Positions 32,876 through 45,639 of a stretch of DNA of 64,000 nt are shown here, in pieces. Position 1 is the stretch's first letter, and the number at the start of each line of letters is the position of its first letter. Made by a program: the position numbers and the translations under genes. Source of the stretch: Megascapheus bottae (taxonomy: Eukaryota > Chordata > Mammalia > Rodentia > Geomyidae); NCBI GenBank assembly GCA_024803745.1, contig JANJXV010000024.1, forward strand, positions 22,233,927 through 22,297,926, in the 5' to 3' direction. Below the pieces are notes generated by a model. The model saw only the letters and a program-made list of their open reading frames with translations, made no database searches and was not told the DNA's origin.

Positions 32876-33879
32876 TTTTCCCTTAACTTTGCCTATCACT
32901 CTCCATTTTCCAGATTCACGGGTCCAAGGATTGTTTAAGTCTCCCCTGATGTATTAGTGTGTCACAGTGGAAGAGGAGAACTCCTGCTTTTCCACACTGC
33001 CAGCATTAGAATTACACAGAGACATGTTGAGAGACAGTGGGAAATTGGAGGCAGCAACGCAATACGATGTCAAGGGTCAGGGTGTGGGCAGCTTGAGGAA
33101 CTCATAAAAATGAAGGATTCCGACACAGCAAGGATGAACATTCAAACACTTAAAGTAAGCCATCCAATCCTTAGTTGCCTCCTCCCCTCACCAACAAGAG
33201 GAAGTGAGTTGATTAGTGTCCTGAGATGTGATCCAGCCATCAAACACATCGTCTCCTCTTCCCTACCCCTTTTCTGCCACATTGCCTTCACACCACTCCA
33301 AGTTGAGTTTATGGCAAAACACAGAGAAAAACAAAAATGCTACAATTCCGTGTTGCAAATCCAAGAAAAAAGAAAAAAGGCATAAGAGAATGATCTGTGT
33401 CTGGCTGAATGAAATGGAGTCTGCTAATTCAAGTCTAAATATCAAGAGATTCCAGGGGCACTGGGAAGAACCTGAGCAGAGGCCAAAATTTTTATTGTAG
33501 TCCCTTGTTTCTCTCCCCTCACCCCTCAAATACACATTCAGAGACTGTCATGGCATTATCTAACTTCCTGTGGAAACATGTACATTTCTTTACTCAAGAG
33601 CCTCCTCAACCTGAAGCAGTTTCCTCCTTTAGATTTTCCAAAATAAAACAAGCATTGCGTTACAAACTAGAAACAAACTAGAGCTTGTATTGTCACTGAC
33701 TGATGAACAGATATCTTGTGTCTGAGTGTGGCGTGCATACATATGTGTATGTGGGGGGGGTACATGTCTGAGGCCATGAGTGTGATGATAACAGGCTACA
33801 TAGTATAAATGGAGATGCTTGAGCTGAGATATGTACAAGTAGCTTCAAGATTACCTCAGGATCCATGGTGAGAACGATT
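32876..33879. other. intergenic, unassigned 142-codon frame
   Basis: The plus-strand frame 32957-33385 (142 codons) is long for this window but has no recognisable domain, signal peptide or repeat, and is overlapped by frames in other phases. Probably chance. Confidence 0.4.
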
Positions 33880-34172
33880 ACACACTGTTCAGAAAGAAAT
33901 GTACTCATAGGGCTAGGAGCATGGCCAAGTGGTGGAGTGCTTGCCTAGCATGTACAAAGCCCTTGGGGGTTCAATTCCTTGGTGCCACATACACAGAAAA
34001 GGCTGGAAGTGGTGCTGTGGCTCAAGTGGTAGAGCTCTAGCCTTGAGAAAATCCAAGGACTGTGCCCAGACTCTGAGTTCAGCCCCTAGGACTGGCAAAA
34101 AAAAATGTGCTCATTATCTGACTTTTGTAACTGCAACTCCTCTGTATATAATCTTTACAATAAAAAAATTAA
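33880..34172 (+). mobile_element. short L1 3' end split by a SINE
   Basis: L1 terminal 3' UTR segment: 'agaaagaaatgtactcat' on the left, continuing after the SINE with 'tatctgacttttgtaactgc' and 'taatctttacaataaaaaaa'. Confidence 0.82.
33909..34102 (+). mobile_element. ID-dimer SINE inserted in an L1 end
   Basis: Two ID arms: 'gagtgcttgcctagcatgta', 'aaaggctggaagtggtgctg', 'gctcaagtggtagagctcta', 'cctaggactggcaaaa'. Flanked by aaatgtactcat (33897-33908) and aaatgtgctcat (34103-34114). Confidence 0.94.
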
Positions 34173-34309
34173 AAAGCTAGGAACTACTTGACAGCCAAGC
34201 TGCTTCACAGGAAAATTGATATTGACTTTTTGTCCATAATGATGAAGACATTCAGAGAAAAATAAAAAAAATATATCACCATGAAGAATCAGCAGGGCTT
34301 CCTTTTTGT

Positions 34310-34715
34310 TGTCCTGGGCTGTCTGTAGTTGATTTGGTTTTTACATACAAGAACAAAAATCTGCTGTAGCCAATCACAGCACACGTGACATGTGAGACAC
34401 AGATGGAGGCCTTCTTTCAGCCAAAGCCTACAGGGCTGCCAGAGATGATGTTGGTATTGGAATCAGTCAGGAGGATCAAAAAAAGCAATAACAATGAAAA
34501 TATTCATTGACAAGGGGATAAACTGTGTGAAAAGATAAAGAGGCGATTGAGGAAGAAAATCCACAGGAAACTACAGGCATCATCAACTTAGACAACCATA
34601 GAAACGACTGTATTTCCCCCACCAACCTTATCTGAAGCAAAAAGTCAACAAATAAGGACACAGGGTACTTGTTCAAAGCCAGGGAAGCCCAAGAGACAGA
34701 ATGAATGAGTGGCAC
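34310..34715 (-). pseudogene. olfactory receptor pseudogene, OR9A-like, internal deletion
   Basis: Read on the minus strand, the 5' part (34715-34600) carries the N-terminus and helix 1 in broken frames: a region like FILSLGLPGFEQ, matching FFLLGFPGSREL of the intact gene, then VGGGNTVVSMVV in place of LLGNTTIIMIV. It then jumps to the end of extracellular loop 2 and helix 5 (TQFIPLSMNIFIVI). The last part (34470-34330) reads GSPVGFG, a stop, KKASICVSHVTCAVIGYSRF, then LFLYVKTKS, matching SGSGRRKAFSTCASHFT and VVIGYGSCLFLFVKPKQ. About 140 residues (helices 2-4) are missing, the helix 7 end is absent, and there is at least one frameshift and one stop. Same strand as the intact OR9A gene 13 kb away, so probably a decayed tandem duplicate. 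A relation to OR6V1, which holds this place in human, is possible but the fragments look closer to 9A. Confidence 0.88.
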
Positions 34716-37304
34716 TAAACTAATTCCCCTAATTCTTTAAATCCTAGTTCTTTCTCACAGGGAAAGATGCAGAACAAATTAGAATTAGCTCGACTCTCCA
34801 TGCCCCAAGCCTCAAAGTCAGTGGGGACAGATTTTAAGCTATGCTCATAGATTATGTAAACTACTCAATGTTATGATTATATAATAGACTTAAAGCTGCC
34901 TATTTTTCTCTTTCTTTTAGTTCAATTGGAACAGACTCTATTGCTTTTCTCTTTCTGGTTGGCCATTGTTCAACACTTTTGTTGTTCCATGGGTTTATCT
35001 TTCCTTGTGCCTTTGAGTAAATCAGTAGTACATCTTCAGGATGACCTTGTCTAGCCTGAAGCTGTCAGAGCTGCCTTGGAAATTTACCTAGTCTGTATCC
35101 TGTTCGCCTAGTGAAGGGGTATAACAAAGCACTGATCCACTGGGCATTCAGAACAAACACATCCATGGCAGCCTCTGACAGCTCAAGAGAGGACAGGCAA
35201 GGATGGACTCACATACCGGAGGGACACAAAGACATTCCTAGAGCTAAGGAACGTCTTCCCTATGCTACCTAGGCAACCTGAGAGGTATAAAGTGGGAAGT
35301 GTGAGAACACAGCTCATCAAGTGCCCTTGCATCTGAAAAAGAAAAGAAAACATGTATAAATTGAGACAAGATTGGTATAAGAAATAAGAACAGATTGTTC
35401 AGGACTGAGGAGGGTCTCAAGGGAGTAAATATACAGAATAACTGTTTTCCTTTGTGATTAGAAATCTTTGTCTTTCTGAAAGCAGGGAGATATAGTCAAG
35501 CCTGGAAGTTCTTTTGTCTACTTATTATACATTCCCCTGAATATTTGTGTATGCATCCATACACCAGGCTGGTAAGTGTGTCACCATCCATTAAGATGGC
35601 ATTCCCTATCTTTAGATGCCAATTCATGTTCCAAATTCATCTTAAAATTTCATTTTTCAAGACAGTTAGCAATGATTGAATATTAACTACATTCCAGGTG
35701 CAGAAGATACAAAGAAATATAAGACATGGTGTACAAGTTAAGGAGCCCAGAATTCAGTGTAGGAAGACAAAACAGAGTTGTCATGTGCAAGGCACTGAGG
35801 GAGCGCAGAGGAGGAGGTGTCTCATTCTCTGGTTAAGACAAAAAGAAATCAAAATGGCTTCATGTTATGTGACTTGAACTTTGAGGTATGAAGAGCTGTT
35901 TATCACTAAGTGGGCAGAGAAAAGGGTGAATTTCTGAGAGACAACTGATCATGTAAACTCATGGAGCTATAAAACGGTATGTTGTGGAGACAGGCAAGTC
36001 TCTGGAAGACAGAACTGGTCAATAAGGTTTGGGGGTATGTGTATCTTCACCAGCCACCCCTGAGTTATTTGGGAATTTGTGAAAGTTGACTGAAAGATGC
36101 TCAGCTCCCTCCAACAACTGGCCATATCTCTTTATAACACACATCCCAGTGGGCACAGTAGACATTAGCACCGAAAATGTTTGCATACCAAAGCAATGGT
36201 ATTGTATCAGTGAAACATAATATTTACCCTAAGTGCTGAGCTTGATTTCCTGTAATTTTGCAAGTTAAGTTCTGTAAGTTTGGGGAGAGCTTAGCGTTCT
36301 TAAACGCCGAGATCCTACATTTTTAGCAGTCTCCCAGGAGATACTGAGATCTCAAGGATCAGTTATGGAACAACAAAGAACCACAGATGAGTTCTGCCAG
36401 GCAGGCAATTTCGGGTGTGATGGGGAATTACTGAGGAAGCCCAAAGCAAACCACACCTTTCCCTGAACTAACCGGTCAGAAATCCCATTCCTATGGAAAC
36501 ATGATGAAAAACAACACGTTATAGATTGACAGAAGTTGTTGCTCATTTTCATTTTTTAATAGGGGAATGCATGGAGATGAGGATTAATGGGAAAACTAAC
36601 CCTGGGAGGAAACAGCAAGTGAATTTGTGGGCTGATTATTTTAGTGGCAGAAAGGATCTGCACATTGAGAGATAATTGCTTCCCACTCTGTTCTTCAGTT
36701 TTCCACAAAGTTTGCAAGGAGAGAAAATAATTAGTCTCCTGAGAGGTAGAAAAGAGAAAGTTCTCAGGTTGAGAAACTGTTGTCCCTGATGCCTTTTCCA
36801 GCAGAAACAGAAGTGTCTTCTCATTGCTGGTGAAGTAAACCCTTACTTGGGTATGATAGAGATTCATACCCCTAAGGTATGCACCCCTGACTTTAGGGGC
36901 CTGCATCCTTTACAGTCAGAAATTGGGTTAGCCCCAAGAATAAGCCACCCTCTGGAATCATCAAGAACACACCATCAACTTAAAACTTTGATAAAGGTTC
37001 CTTATTTTCTCTCAAATCTAATCCACAAACTTCACTGTGGTACAGCTGTGCGACAATTGCCTTCTTATCACTCACTGACTGACTCTATGACCTCATCTTT
37101 GTTCCCATACCATGTTGTCAACAGAGCCTGTATGCCTGTCAAGCATATCAGATGAGCATCTTTTTCACAAATGGTTTGCTCTGCCTGGAACTACAGCTTA
37201 AGTCAAGTTTGTATCCCAGAAAACTTGTATCATTTCCTCCTGGATTGCTCGTTCTATCACCTGTTTAAAAAATGTGTCAGTCCCTTTCAATGATAAAAGA
37301 ACCT
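34716..37304. other. intergenic, nothing recognised
   Basis: 2.6 kb without a recognised repeat, which is unusual in this window. Minus-strand frames at 36906-36556 (116 codons) and a plus frame 36847-37155 (102 codons) overlap in part and have no motif. Confidence 0.45.
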
Positions 37305-37530
37305 TTTTGAAATATTTTTATTGAAAAGGGGGTGAGGAGTAGGACTACAGCTCCATAAGTAAGGTAAGGAATACATTTGTTTTTAAATGTTGTTACCCCA
37401 TCCTCCCTTTTTCCCTGTGTACCCCTCCCTACACCCCTCTCTCCCCAAGTTATAAGGTTCATATCCAATAGAGTGTCAAGTAAGTATCAATAATATCATT
37501 TTGTCATGATCTGCTACTAATCTCTTACTT
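37305..37530 (-). mobile_element. possible LINE-like 3' UTR
   Basis: Starts T-rich ('gaaatatttttattgaaaag') followed by a C/T-rich stretch, 'taaggttcatatccaataga' and 'gtgtcaagtaagtatcaata'. The layout resembles a reversed LINE 3' UTR, but it does not match the L1 copies elsewhere in this window. Confidence 0.35.
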
Positions 37531-40500
37531 ATATTGAGATTGCACAACAGTTAAACCCACTTTAATTTCTGGTTAAGGTTGGGAGGAAGGAAAAAATGTT
37601 AACTTATCAGCAAATTACAAATTAATGAGGATTAATAAAAAGGCTGGTGTACTGTCATTGTTAGATGTCTGAAAAGCTAAATTGCCCATAATAAGAATAA
37701 AGCACTCATTATGGTTTTCCCTCCTTCCAAACAAGCCACAGCATCTCCTGCAGAAATCGAGTTTTGCAGGTCCCTATGCACCTCTTAGTTACCAGTCCAT
37801 AGTGCTATTTCTAAAGGAGAAAAGCGCCATGATCAACGTGTATTACACATTCTGACAGTGAAATTGCCATAGTGGAACTACGCTTTCCCAAAAGAGTGCT
37901 AAACAGTTATTATAGCAAAATTATGCCTGTCTGACAATAGCCGCCCAGCAAATAATTGAACAGTATTTAGGAAATACACTTAGAAATAAATGAAAAATTC
38001 AAGAACTCGGGAGAACATTAGCTTTGGCCCAGGAAATTTGGCTGCAGAGTCTAAAGTACCACTTATAGGTTCAAGAAAACTGCTGTTGCCGCTAAGATTT
38101 ACAAATGTCCTATGAACCCACACAGCCATTGATCTTTACCCTCCCTAAAACAACTATGTGTCTTCCCGCAGGAGATGAGGTCAAGAGCCATCTAACCAAG
38201 CTACCTCCTGCTCTGCAGGGGAGGGAGCTGGGTGTGCAGAAAGCATAGTTCCACCCTTTTTTTCTTTTTTTACCTCATCGAGTCCTTTTGGACACTCATA
38301 CCTGGATCCTCTTACACCAAACTTGTGATTTCAGGTAGTGCTCATCTCTACACTCTCTAAGAGGAGTAAGTATTTGAGTGACAGGGGGAGAAAGAAAAGT
38401 ACAGACAAAAATCTGTAATCTCAGCTCCTCAAGAAGAGGGGCATGGTCTGGCCATGGCGGGGGGTAGGGGAGTATGTGTGTGAAAGACAGTCATATACAC
38501 TAGATGAAAAGACGTAGAAGAAACATCATCTTCAAGGAGCTTTGGCTTCTTCCTTTCTAGGTCTTAGAGTTCTGACGAGGAGTTCTCTGGTTACCATGCG
38601 ATCAGAGAAACAGGTTTGGACCTAATTTCTAGTAAGAAATTCTCGCAAAGTTTCAAGAAGATATCCAATACCACATCATTGCAGAGTGTTTTGCACTCTT
38701 GGCTCAGAACAGCCTCTTACAATAAGGCTCCAACTTACCAGCCCACCACTTAGCTCTCAGAATTTTTATTCAAAGTCCTGTTATGTAGCCACTCTGGCCT
38801 TGTCATGGTTTTATTTTTGTTTGTTTTTTCTGGTTTCTGGGTTTTTTTTTTTAAATTTTTTATTGTATACTTGCGATAGGCAAAATTCTATGAGTGCTAC
38901 AGAAGTCGGTCCTCTAAGAAATTTGTTTTCTTACAACATGAACACAAGTAGACAGATAGCTATGGTGCAGGGAAACAATGAAATCACTTCTACAAGAAAA
39001 GTATACTCACACCTTGACAGTTCACGATGTATAGTATAACATTGAGAGTAACTTAGGTTATATTGCAAAGATATTATGTCACACACCTAAAGAAATTCAG
39101 TTAACTGACAGATGGAAGCAAGTAGTATAGGAAGAAATTGCAGTGTGTGGGATTATGGGAAAATCTCTACCAGAAGGAAATCATTATAGATAACTATAAA
39201 CCCCACTATCTGGTATAAGGTATACATAGGAAAGGAGTGGAGGTAACCCCATAAATCCAAGTAATTGGTGTGATTGGAAGCTACGAATGCCATCTTGAGA
39301 GGGTTTTTACTACCTTGTTAGGCAGGACACCACCTAAAGGTTTCTGAGAGAAATGTCCCAGTTATAACTCTAGAAAGTCTAGTTTGCCAGCAATGTTTAA
39401 TGTTATTTCAACTGCAGTAAGTACATGATAAGGATAATATATTAGAAACAACTGCAGCAACTGCATTGAAAAGTTTTGGAGGTGAAATAAGGTGTCCAAA
39501 AAGGAAATGAAAGAAGGCTAGGGATACAGCTGAACTTGGACTTGAAATGGCTCCATTGCTTGTTGACACCACTCTCTGCCCTACTCTGTGTTGATACAAT
39601 GACTCTACTTTTCATACCTAATTGTCTGGGTAATGTGAAACAAGAGGAAGAGATGATGTGACTAAAATATGTTTTGGGTCCACTGAGTTAGTTAGGTGTT
39701 AATGGAATGTCTGAATGGAACCGGACAACAGACCAAAATGGAATGAGAATCACAAGCTCAGGAAAGAAGTTGAGCTACATACATGGAGATAGTTTAGCAC
39801 TCAAGTGAGTGAGCCTGCAGCAAGAGAAAATGCAAATGGAGAAATCCATAAATAATTAGCTTTAAAAGTCTTGGTTTATGACATTGGACTGGGAAGAAGA
39901 CAATTAAGTGAGGGACTCTCGTAAAGAGGACCCAACCTTTTCTATATAGGGCACTTTTTGTTGTTTTTGCTACTCTTTTGATTTGATTTTTTTTTAGTTC
40001 TGTGTGTTTATTTCATCAAGAGGAGAAAAGCAAATAAGTGGGTCAATTTTATGCTAAAAGCCCATAATAGCAGAAATTTTAGTAGTGATTTAAATAACCA
40101 TATCTTAGGGTGAAATTGAAATTTGTGAGTGGATCACTATCATTTCTCTAGCTATGCCACATTTGCAGCCCAATATAAGCACGAGAAATTTAACCTGAGG
40201 TCTGGAGGCTACCGCGAGCTAATTTAGAGCAATCGACCAACTATCATGAATTATTCAGAGCTGACTTTCAATGGTAAACCTGGGGAGATTCTGGATAAAT
40301 CAAGGTGGCAAGGTCACCTATGTAGGCAGGCATGCCATAGCTCTAGGTCAAATCATTTCCTCAAGTTCCATCAAACCGTGTCCAGGCCCAGAAGCAGACA
40401 TTTAGCAGAACAAGTCATTGGTGAGTTCTCTGGGTGTACAATCCAGGTAAATAAAGTTCCTCCATTCATCCGCAGAACCAGAGCCCTGAAGTCTTTGCCA

Positions 40501-41256
40501 CAGAAATAAATAGGAGGATCACTTCCTGCAAATACCGTAAGCAGGAAGAGAGACTTAGAGTAGAAGGGCAGGAAACTTGGATCCAAGTATTGCAAGTTGA
40601 CAAATGGAAACTGAAGTCTGAAATGGCAAGCAGATGGATTAAGTTGACCTTTGACACAAGGATACTGTTTCATGTATAAAACCAGGAAGAACAGCCTGTT
40701 CCCTCCTCTGAGGGCATACTTTATAACAGGTGCCATTGTGCAAATACTATTGACTTTTCCTGTAGAAGCAGAATCTACCTAAAAAGCACAACATGGTAGG
40801 CTAAGAAGGCATGACAAGATGCTCTGCCAACTGTCCGGAGGGGACTCTTGATCTTTCTCTCCACCCCATCCCTGCGGAAACCCCATTGGGTAAAGCAGGT
40901 ATGTCGTCCTCTTGCATGTGGGTAAACTGTCATGTTTGAGATATTAGTCTTGATCTGTATGTGTGCAGTGTTGCCACATAGATTAAACTGGAAATTTAAA
41001 TTTTGTTCAACAGCTTGCTATGAAAAAAAAAAACAAATTAGATGTGGACATTCATTTTTATCTGGCTACTTACTACCTGTGTGTCGAGTAAATTAATTGC
41101 TGTGCTTCTTAGTGCTCTCATAAATATCATTAGTTTAATGATTTTGTGACACGTGACCATATGAAACCACCAAGCATGATGTTTGTGAGAAGAGTGGCCT
41201 ATCCATGTGTGAATTTGTAAATTATGTAACACTATCCATGTGCTCTATGTGTTCTC
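37531..41256. other. intergenic, nothing recognised
   Basis: Long unassigned stretch, poor in recognisable repeats. 37760-38100 looks complex and non-repetitive. The frames at 38686-39039 (117 codons, plus) and 40736-40371 (121 codons, minus) are hydrophobic in part but have no family resemblance, and their starts have no support. Confidence 0.45.
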
Positions 41257-41257
41257 T

Positions 41258-41302
<45 letters not shown>
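41257..41302. repeat. (TG)n microsatellite
   Basis: About 22 TG units. Confidence 0.97.
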
Positions 41303-41304
<2 letters not shown>

Positions 41305-41482
41305 TCTTCAGGTGCCCCCTTGGCGTGTAGTCACATCTAGAAAAAGACACCCTGTCTTCCATTTTTTGAATAACTACTTTTGTGAACTGGGTATCAATTC
41401 CAAAGACCAGCAACAGCCTCTGTTTCCCCATCTCCCCCACCAACTTCTGTGTGAAGAAGAGAGGTGCCCATTTTTTCTTTCC

Positions 41483-41720
41483 AGTCGTAAGGTATGAACT
41501 CGGCTTGGGCACTGTCCCTGAGCCTGTTTGTACTCAAGGCTAATGAATCACAGCATCATTTCTAGCTTTTGAGAGGTAAATTGGTAAACTGGAGATAAGA
41601 GTCTCACAAAGACTTTTCTGACTGAGCTGGCTTCGAACCATGATCCTCAGGTCTCAGCCTCCTGAGTAGCTAGGCTTACAGGTGTGAGCCACAAGCATGG
41701 AGCCACCAGCATCCGGCACC
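41483..41720 (-). mobile_element. B1-ID composite SINE
   Basis: Reverse: 'ccagtcgtaaggtatgaact', 'ggagataagagtctcacaaa', 'tcaggtctcagcctcctgag', 'gctaggcttacaggtgtgag'. The head end carries a small internal duplication ('gccacaagcatg' + 'gagccaccagca'). Confidence 0.9.
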
Positions 41721-41849
41721 CCATCTTATTATAAAAAGGAAACTGGATCATGTTTGTTCCCAATTCCAGGGGAATACAAAACCAACTCATGGAGATACCA
41801 TGCTCCAGTAGCTTTGGATAAATTTGTCAGAAAATAAATTCTTCCCCTA

Positions 41850-41995
41850 CTTCCAGACGCTCAAGTCCCTTGAAAATGAGTGCAAGTCTTTCCTTCCTAC
41901 CAACCTTCCAGCTCTGTCTCTCAGTCCTTACTATTTTGATTTTGCTCCATGTATACTCAAACTCCTCAGGAACACACACCAATAGATAGCCTCAG
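41850..41995 (+). mobile_element. possible L2-type LINE fragment
   Basis: 'ccttccagctctgtctctca' + 'gtccttactattttgatttt' + 'gctccatgtatactcaaact' resembles the L2 3' region. Weak. Confidence 0.35.
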
Positions 41996-43095
41996 GAATG
42001 ATCACTAGAGGAGAAGACTGAGACATTTTTTTAAAGAGACACTTTAAAGATGGCCTTTAGAAACAAGATTATAGCGTGGATATACAAAGATGTGTGTGCA
42101 TGCATACATGACAAAATTATCAGGCACCCCCCCACACACACAGAGAGAGAAAAACGGTTAACTGTGGCTTCTTTGTTGTTTAGCCAAAGAGAAAATGGAT
42201 GAGGGACATAACACAGTCCAATATGCTTCCCAGGTTTTCTAGGAAACCTTTGCTACAAGATTGCTACCCCAAGATGTGTTGCTGGAGTATAAAGAGGTGG
42301 ACCTGTAATTTGTAAGATGCCTATCTAAACTAGAGAGCTAATGTCTTGATCAATATTAAGAGCAAGTTCCATTTTACTAGGCTGCATTTTTTTTTATAAA
42401 GGAGACAATATTGGCCTGGTTCTTTGGCATTTGCCATTGACAATCTATTTTAGGCCTCATTTTCACTATGTTCTCCTCTTTGGGTGGATAGAAAGTCTGT
42501 GAAATATTGTTTATAATTCTAGGTGTCAGATTCCCAGAGTCACATAGCACTCTTTCATATGAAATTATTGTTCTTGTTCTGTCTCTATGCCTCTCACTGT
42601 GTCTCTCTTTGAAATCCTCTTATTCAGCTTTTCAAACAAGAGTAAGAAGGTTATAACCTGAAAGTGGTAGGAATGTCACCGTCTTTGCTCTATAACCAGA
42701 GTTATCCTTTGCCTAAATTTAGCCAGTCTTCAGTTGCCTTGGGCTGAGGTTTCTGACCAAGAATAGGTGTGAAAGAATAGTGGTCCCAACAGGACACATG
42801 ATCTTTATATACCTGAAGCAGAGGCTTCCCTGAATAGGAAATAGGCCATGCAAAGAGCCTGAGGCAGGAGTATACTTCAATATGTTTCCAGGATGGTACA
42901 TGACTAAAGCAGAATTATGAGAACAGTAGAAACAGAAATCAGAAACTCTTGTAGCAGGGATTAGATGGTCTAGAGTTTCTGAGGCCCATGACAGGTATTT
43001 GTTCTCTATGTTTAAAACATAATAAGTCATGAGGAAGCACTGTTCTCTGACTTTGAGGAGTTACTTTACAACAGTGGTTTAAAATTGGTTTTAGA
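41996..43095. other. intergenic, nothing recognised
   Basis: No gene recognised. The minus frame 43030-42719 (103 codons) has no motif. Confidence 0.45.
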
Positions 43096-43210
43096 CAGTT
43101 AGGTGCAGTGGCTCACACCTGCCACTCAAGCTACAGGGAGGAATAGATAGAAGGGTTAAAGTCCAAAGCCACTCATGAGCAAAAATGTGAGAGCCTATCA
43201 AAAATAAAGT
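43096..43210 (+). mobile_element. B1-headed SINE fragment
   Basis: 'gttaggtgcagtggctcaca' + 'cctgccactcaagctacagg' and 'gttaaagtccaaagccactc'. The ID arm is missing. Confidence 0.75.
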
Positions 43211-43309
43211 ACATACAGATATAGATAGGTATAGATATGATTCATTAAAAATAAAAGCTATGTTTACAAAAAACATGCTTTTTGAGATTTACAATAGAGC
43301 AAAACCTAG

Positions 43310-43665
43310 ATGCATAAGGCCATATAGTATGAGGCCAAATGAAAGGACCTCCCGGATATAGAAACAAAAGCCATATAATGAGTGATTGTTGTCCTTAATG
43401 TACTATGTTATCTCTCATCTCTTTTGCTATCCCTTGGTTATCTCATATTGCTACAGTATTTCACCTTGTTATCTGATATATTGTATGTATGCATATTTGG
43501 TTATTTGAAATCGGATATGAAAGGGGGGAAAATAAGATGAGGGGTGGGGTGGGGGGAGGGAAATGGGGATCAAGACATGAGAAAGGGTATCAATGTATGT
43601 GAAGTAATGCACCTTCTATCTGGTGAATATAATGTAACCCTTCTAATAATTACAATGAAAAAATA
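43310..43665 (+). mobile_element. 5'-truncated L1, 3' UTR only
   Basis: 'ataaggccatatagtatgag', 'gtgattgttgtccttaatgt', 'gtcaccttgtta'-like block, 'gtatcaatgtatgtgaagta', 'atgcaccttctatctggtga', A-rich end. Parallels 32310-32685 along its whole length. Confidence 0.9.
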
Positions 43666-43744
43666 TTTGGGAAAAAACATGCACTTCTACCATAATATAG
43701 TTCAGGAAATGTCCAATTCCCTGGCCATAGCTCCCAAATGCTCC

Positions 43745-43930
43745 CCCAAAATGGTTGCTTACTAACAATATGGTTTTCAGATTTAATCTATGCAGCTCAG
43801 GCTCCTGGTCCATTTGACTCTCCTGTAGAGCTTCGTAAAAACACCAAGTTTCTAGCTCATTCTATCAAACTCCTAAATCAAAATCTATGAGGATGGAGCC
43901 CACCATTCTTGGGTTTTTCAAGATATTGCA
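43745..43930 (+). mobile_element. MER5-like hAT DNA transposon fragment
   Basis: 'gtagagcttcgtaaaaacac', 'caaactcctaaatcaaaatc' + 'tatgaggatggagcccacca' matches the central block of MER5-type elements (...tgaatcagaatct-tg-ggtggggccca...). Class-level assignment from memory. Confidence 0.5.
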
Positions 43931-45639
43931 AGTTTTGAATAAAGCTATCCTAATACTGTCATTTGTTAAACCACCTTCTGCTCTGGGCTGCAAACCAAGC
44001 CTGCTCAACTTTATTTCTTCTGGACCTCAGCCACCCAGGCTTCTTCCTCCTCAACCAAAAGTTCTTGTTATTGACATCTTCCCCTCCCTCTGTGATCTAT
44101 TTATATCTTAACCTTTTGCTTCAGGTTCTTCCACCTCAGTACACTCCAAGTCTCACCGTCCTGAAAAACGTGGTGCTAAAGGTCTGATGGTTAAAATCCA
44201 GTTGAAGCGCTGAGGTGTATTTTTGTCTTATAAAAAATTGCATCACTAAAATTTCCGCAAAATAGCTGATTAAAATATAGTTAGAAAAGAACATCTGCAA
44301 TGTCCACTTGGAGTATCATATCTTTGGGGGAATCAAAAGAAAAATAGAGTGAAATTTGGAGATTGCGTTGACACATGTAAGCACAATGACCTAGAAGTAG
44401 GGAAACATCCCCTAGTCTAAGAGCTGTTTAGCAAAGAGCAACATGAAGGTTTGTATGAAATTCAGCTAACTTTTGTGTCGTTGACACAGTAGGAAATCAT
44501 AGCAATTTTCTAAGGAGAAGTCAAAAGAGAATTCATCATCTTGAAGTGCGACACTGAAAACTGCCCACTGGCATTGAGAAAAGGACACATGCCATGCCGT
44601 CTCTGGCTGAGATGGCAATTCTCACACAACGCCAGAGGAACGTATTTGTCTGTGTGGATTGAGCTGCATCAGGAACCGTGTCCTCCTGTTCCTTCCCTGG
44701 ACAGGTACAGAAGAAACCTCGTGGCTTCTGGTAAAGGGTTCTCAGAACCATAAATCTCAGCTGAAAGTACTCTAATTTTACAAACTAGTGATACCTCTGC
44801 ATGCTTCATGCTTACCAAACCCTCCTTAATTAGGATCCTAGAGCTTTAATTGTACTTAAATAGCTACTCAAACACCCATATCTCAGAAAAGCTCCCTGAG
44901 ATATTTTACAGTAACTCTTCTTGTCCCAATTAGAGAGAAGTTACTCTGATAGAACGCTTACATGGAAATTACAGCATGTTCATATGTGATCGTTCTTTAT
45001 ACTGACATTAAAAATAGCATCAATTATGAAAGGCAAATAAATAAGCACTAAATCACACTGTGAGAGGCAGGGCCAAGCTGTAAACCCAAATCTACCTGAT
45101 TGCAAGACCTGTGTTTAAGTTAGTTAATATTTTAACGGGAAATATATGCAATTATGTACAATTATGTACAATTATGGCATGTATTAGTGTGATACACTAA
45201 TTAATTTGGAATGCTTGAATCATGCTTATTGATACAACCACTACCTTATTTACTTTTTATCTTTGATGGTGAGACATTTGAAATTTACCACTTAGTTATT
45301 TTGAAATATACATTAACTGCAGTCACCTTGCTATGATATAGAATTTAGCACTTATTCTTTCCTGTCACACTGAAACATGATACGACTTGACAAATATCTT
45401 CCCATCTTCTCCCTCTGCTTCCAGTCTTGGGGAAGCAGCTTTCTATTCTGTATTCTGTAAATCCAACAATTTTGGACTACACATTAAGTGAGACGATGCA
45501 ACATTTCTCTTTACAAACTTATCTCACTACACTTAGCCTTATGTCTATCAATGGTATTAGCCTCCTGAACCTTCAGATTCACAGATTATCACAAATGACA
45601 AGATTTCGTCTTTGGTTAAGGCTGACTGATGTATAGATG
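43931..45639. other. intergenic, nothing recognised
   Basis: AT-rich, no recognised gene. Short frames near 43887-44187 and 44536-44753 overlap in several phases without motif. A small triple repeat of 'caattatgta' lies at 45150-45172. Confidence 0.45.

Noticed and set aside
32957..33385. 142-codon plus-strand frame as a gene
   Set aside because: No domain, no signal peptide, no splice or promoter support, overlapped by other frames; within chance length for 64 kb on six frames.
33909..34102. tRNA gene candidates in ID arms
   Set aside because: The tRNA-like boxes belong to SINEs with A-tails and target duplications; no complete cloverleaf was established.
34310..34715. Firm call of the pseudogene as OR6V1
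   Set aside because: Position fits OR6V1, but the helix 6 region looks more like OR9A; left open.
40246..40509. Frame starting MNYSELTF as an olfactory receptor start
   Set aside because: Only the first residues look receptor-like; nothing after them matches helix 1 or any OR motif.
40371..40736. 121-codon minus frame as a gene
   Set aside because: No family resemblance and an opposing frame over the same bases; no other support.
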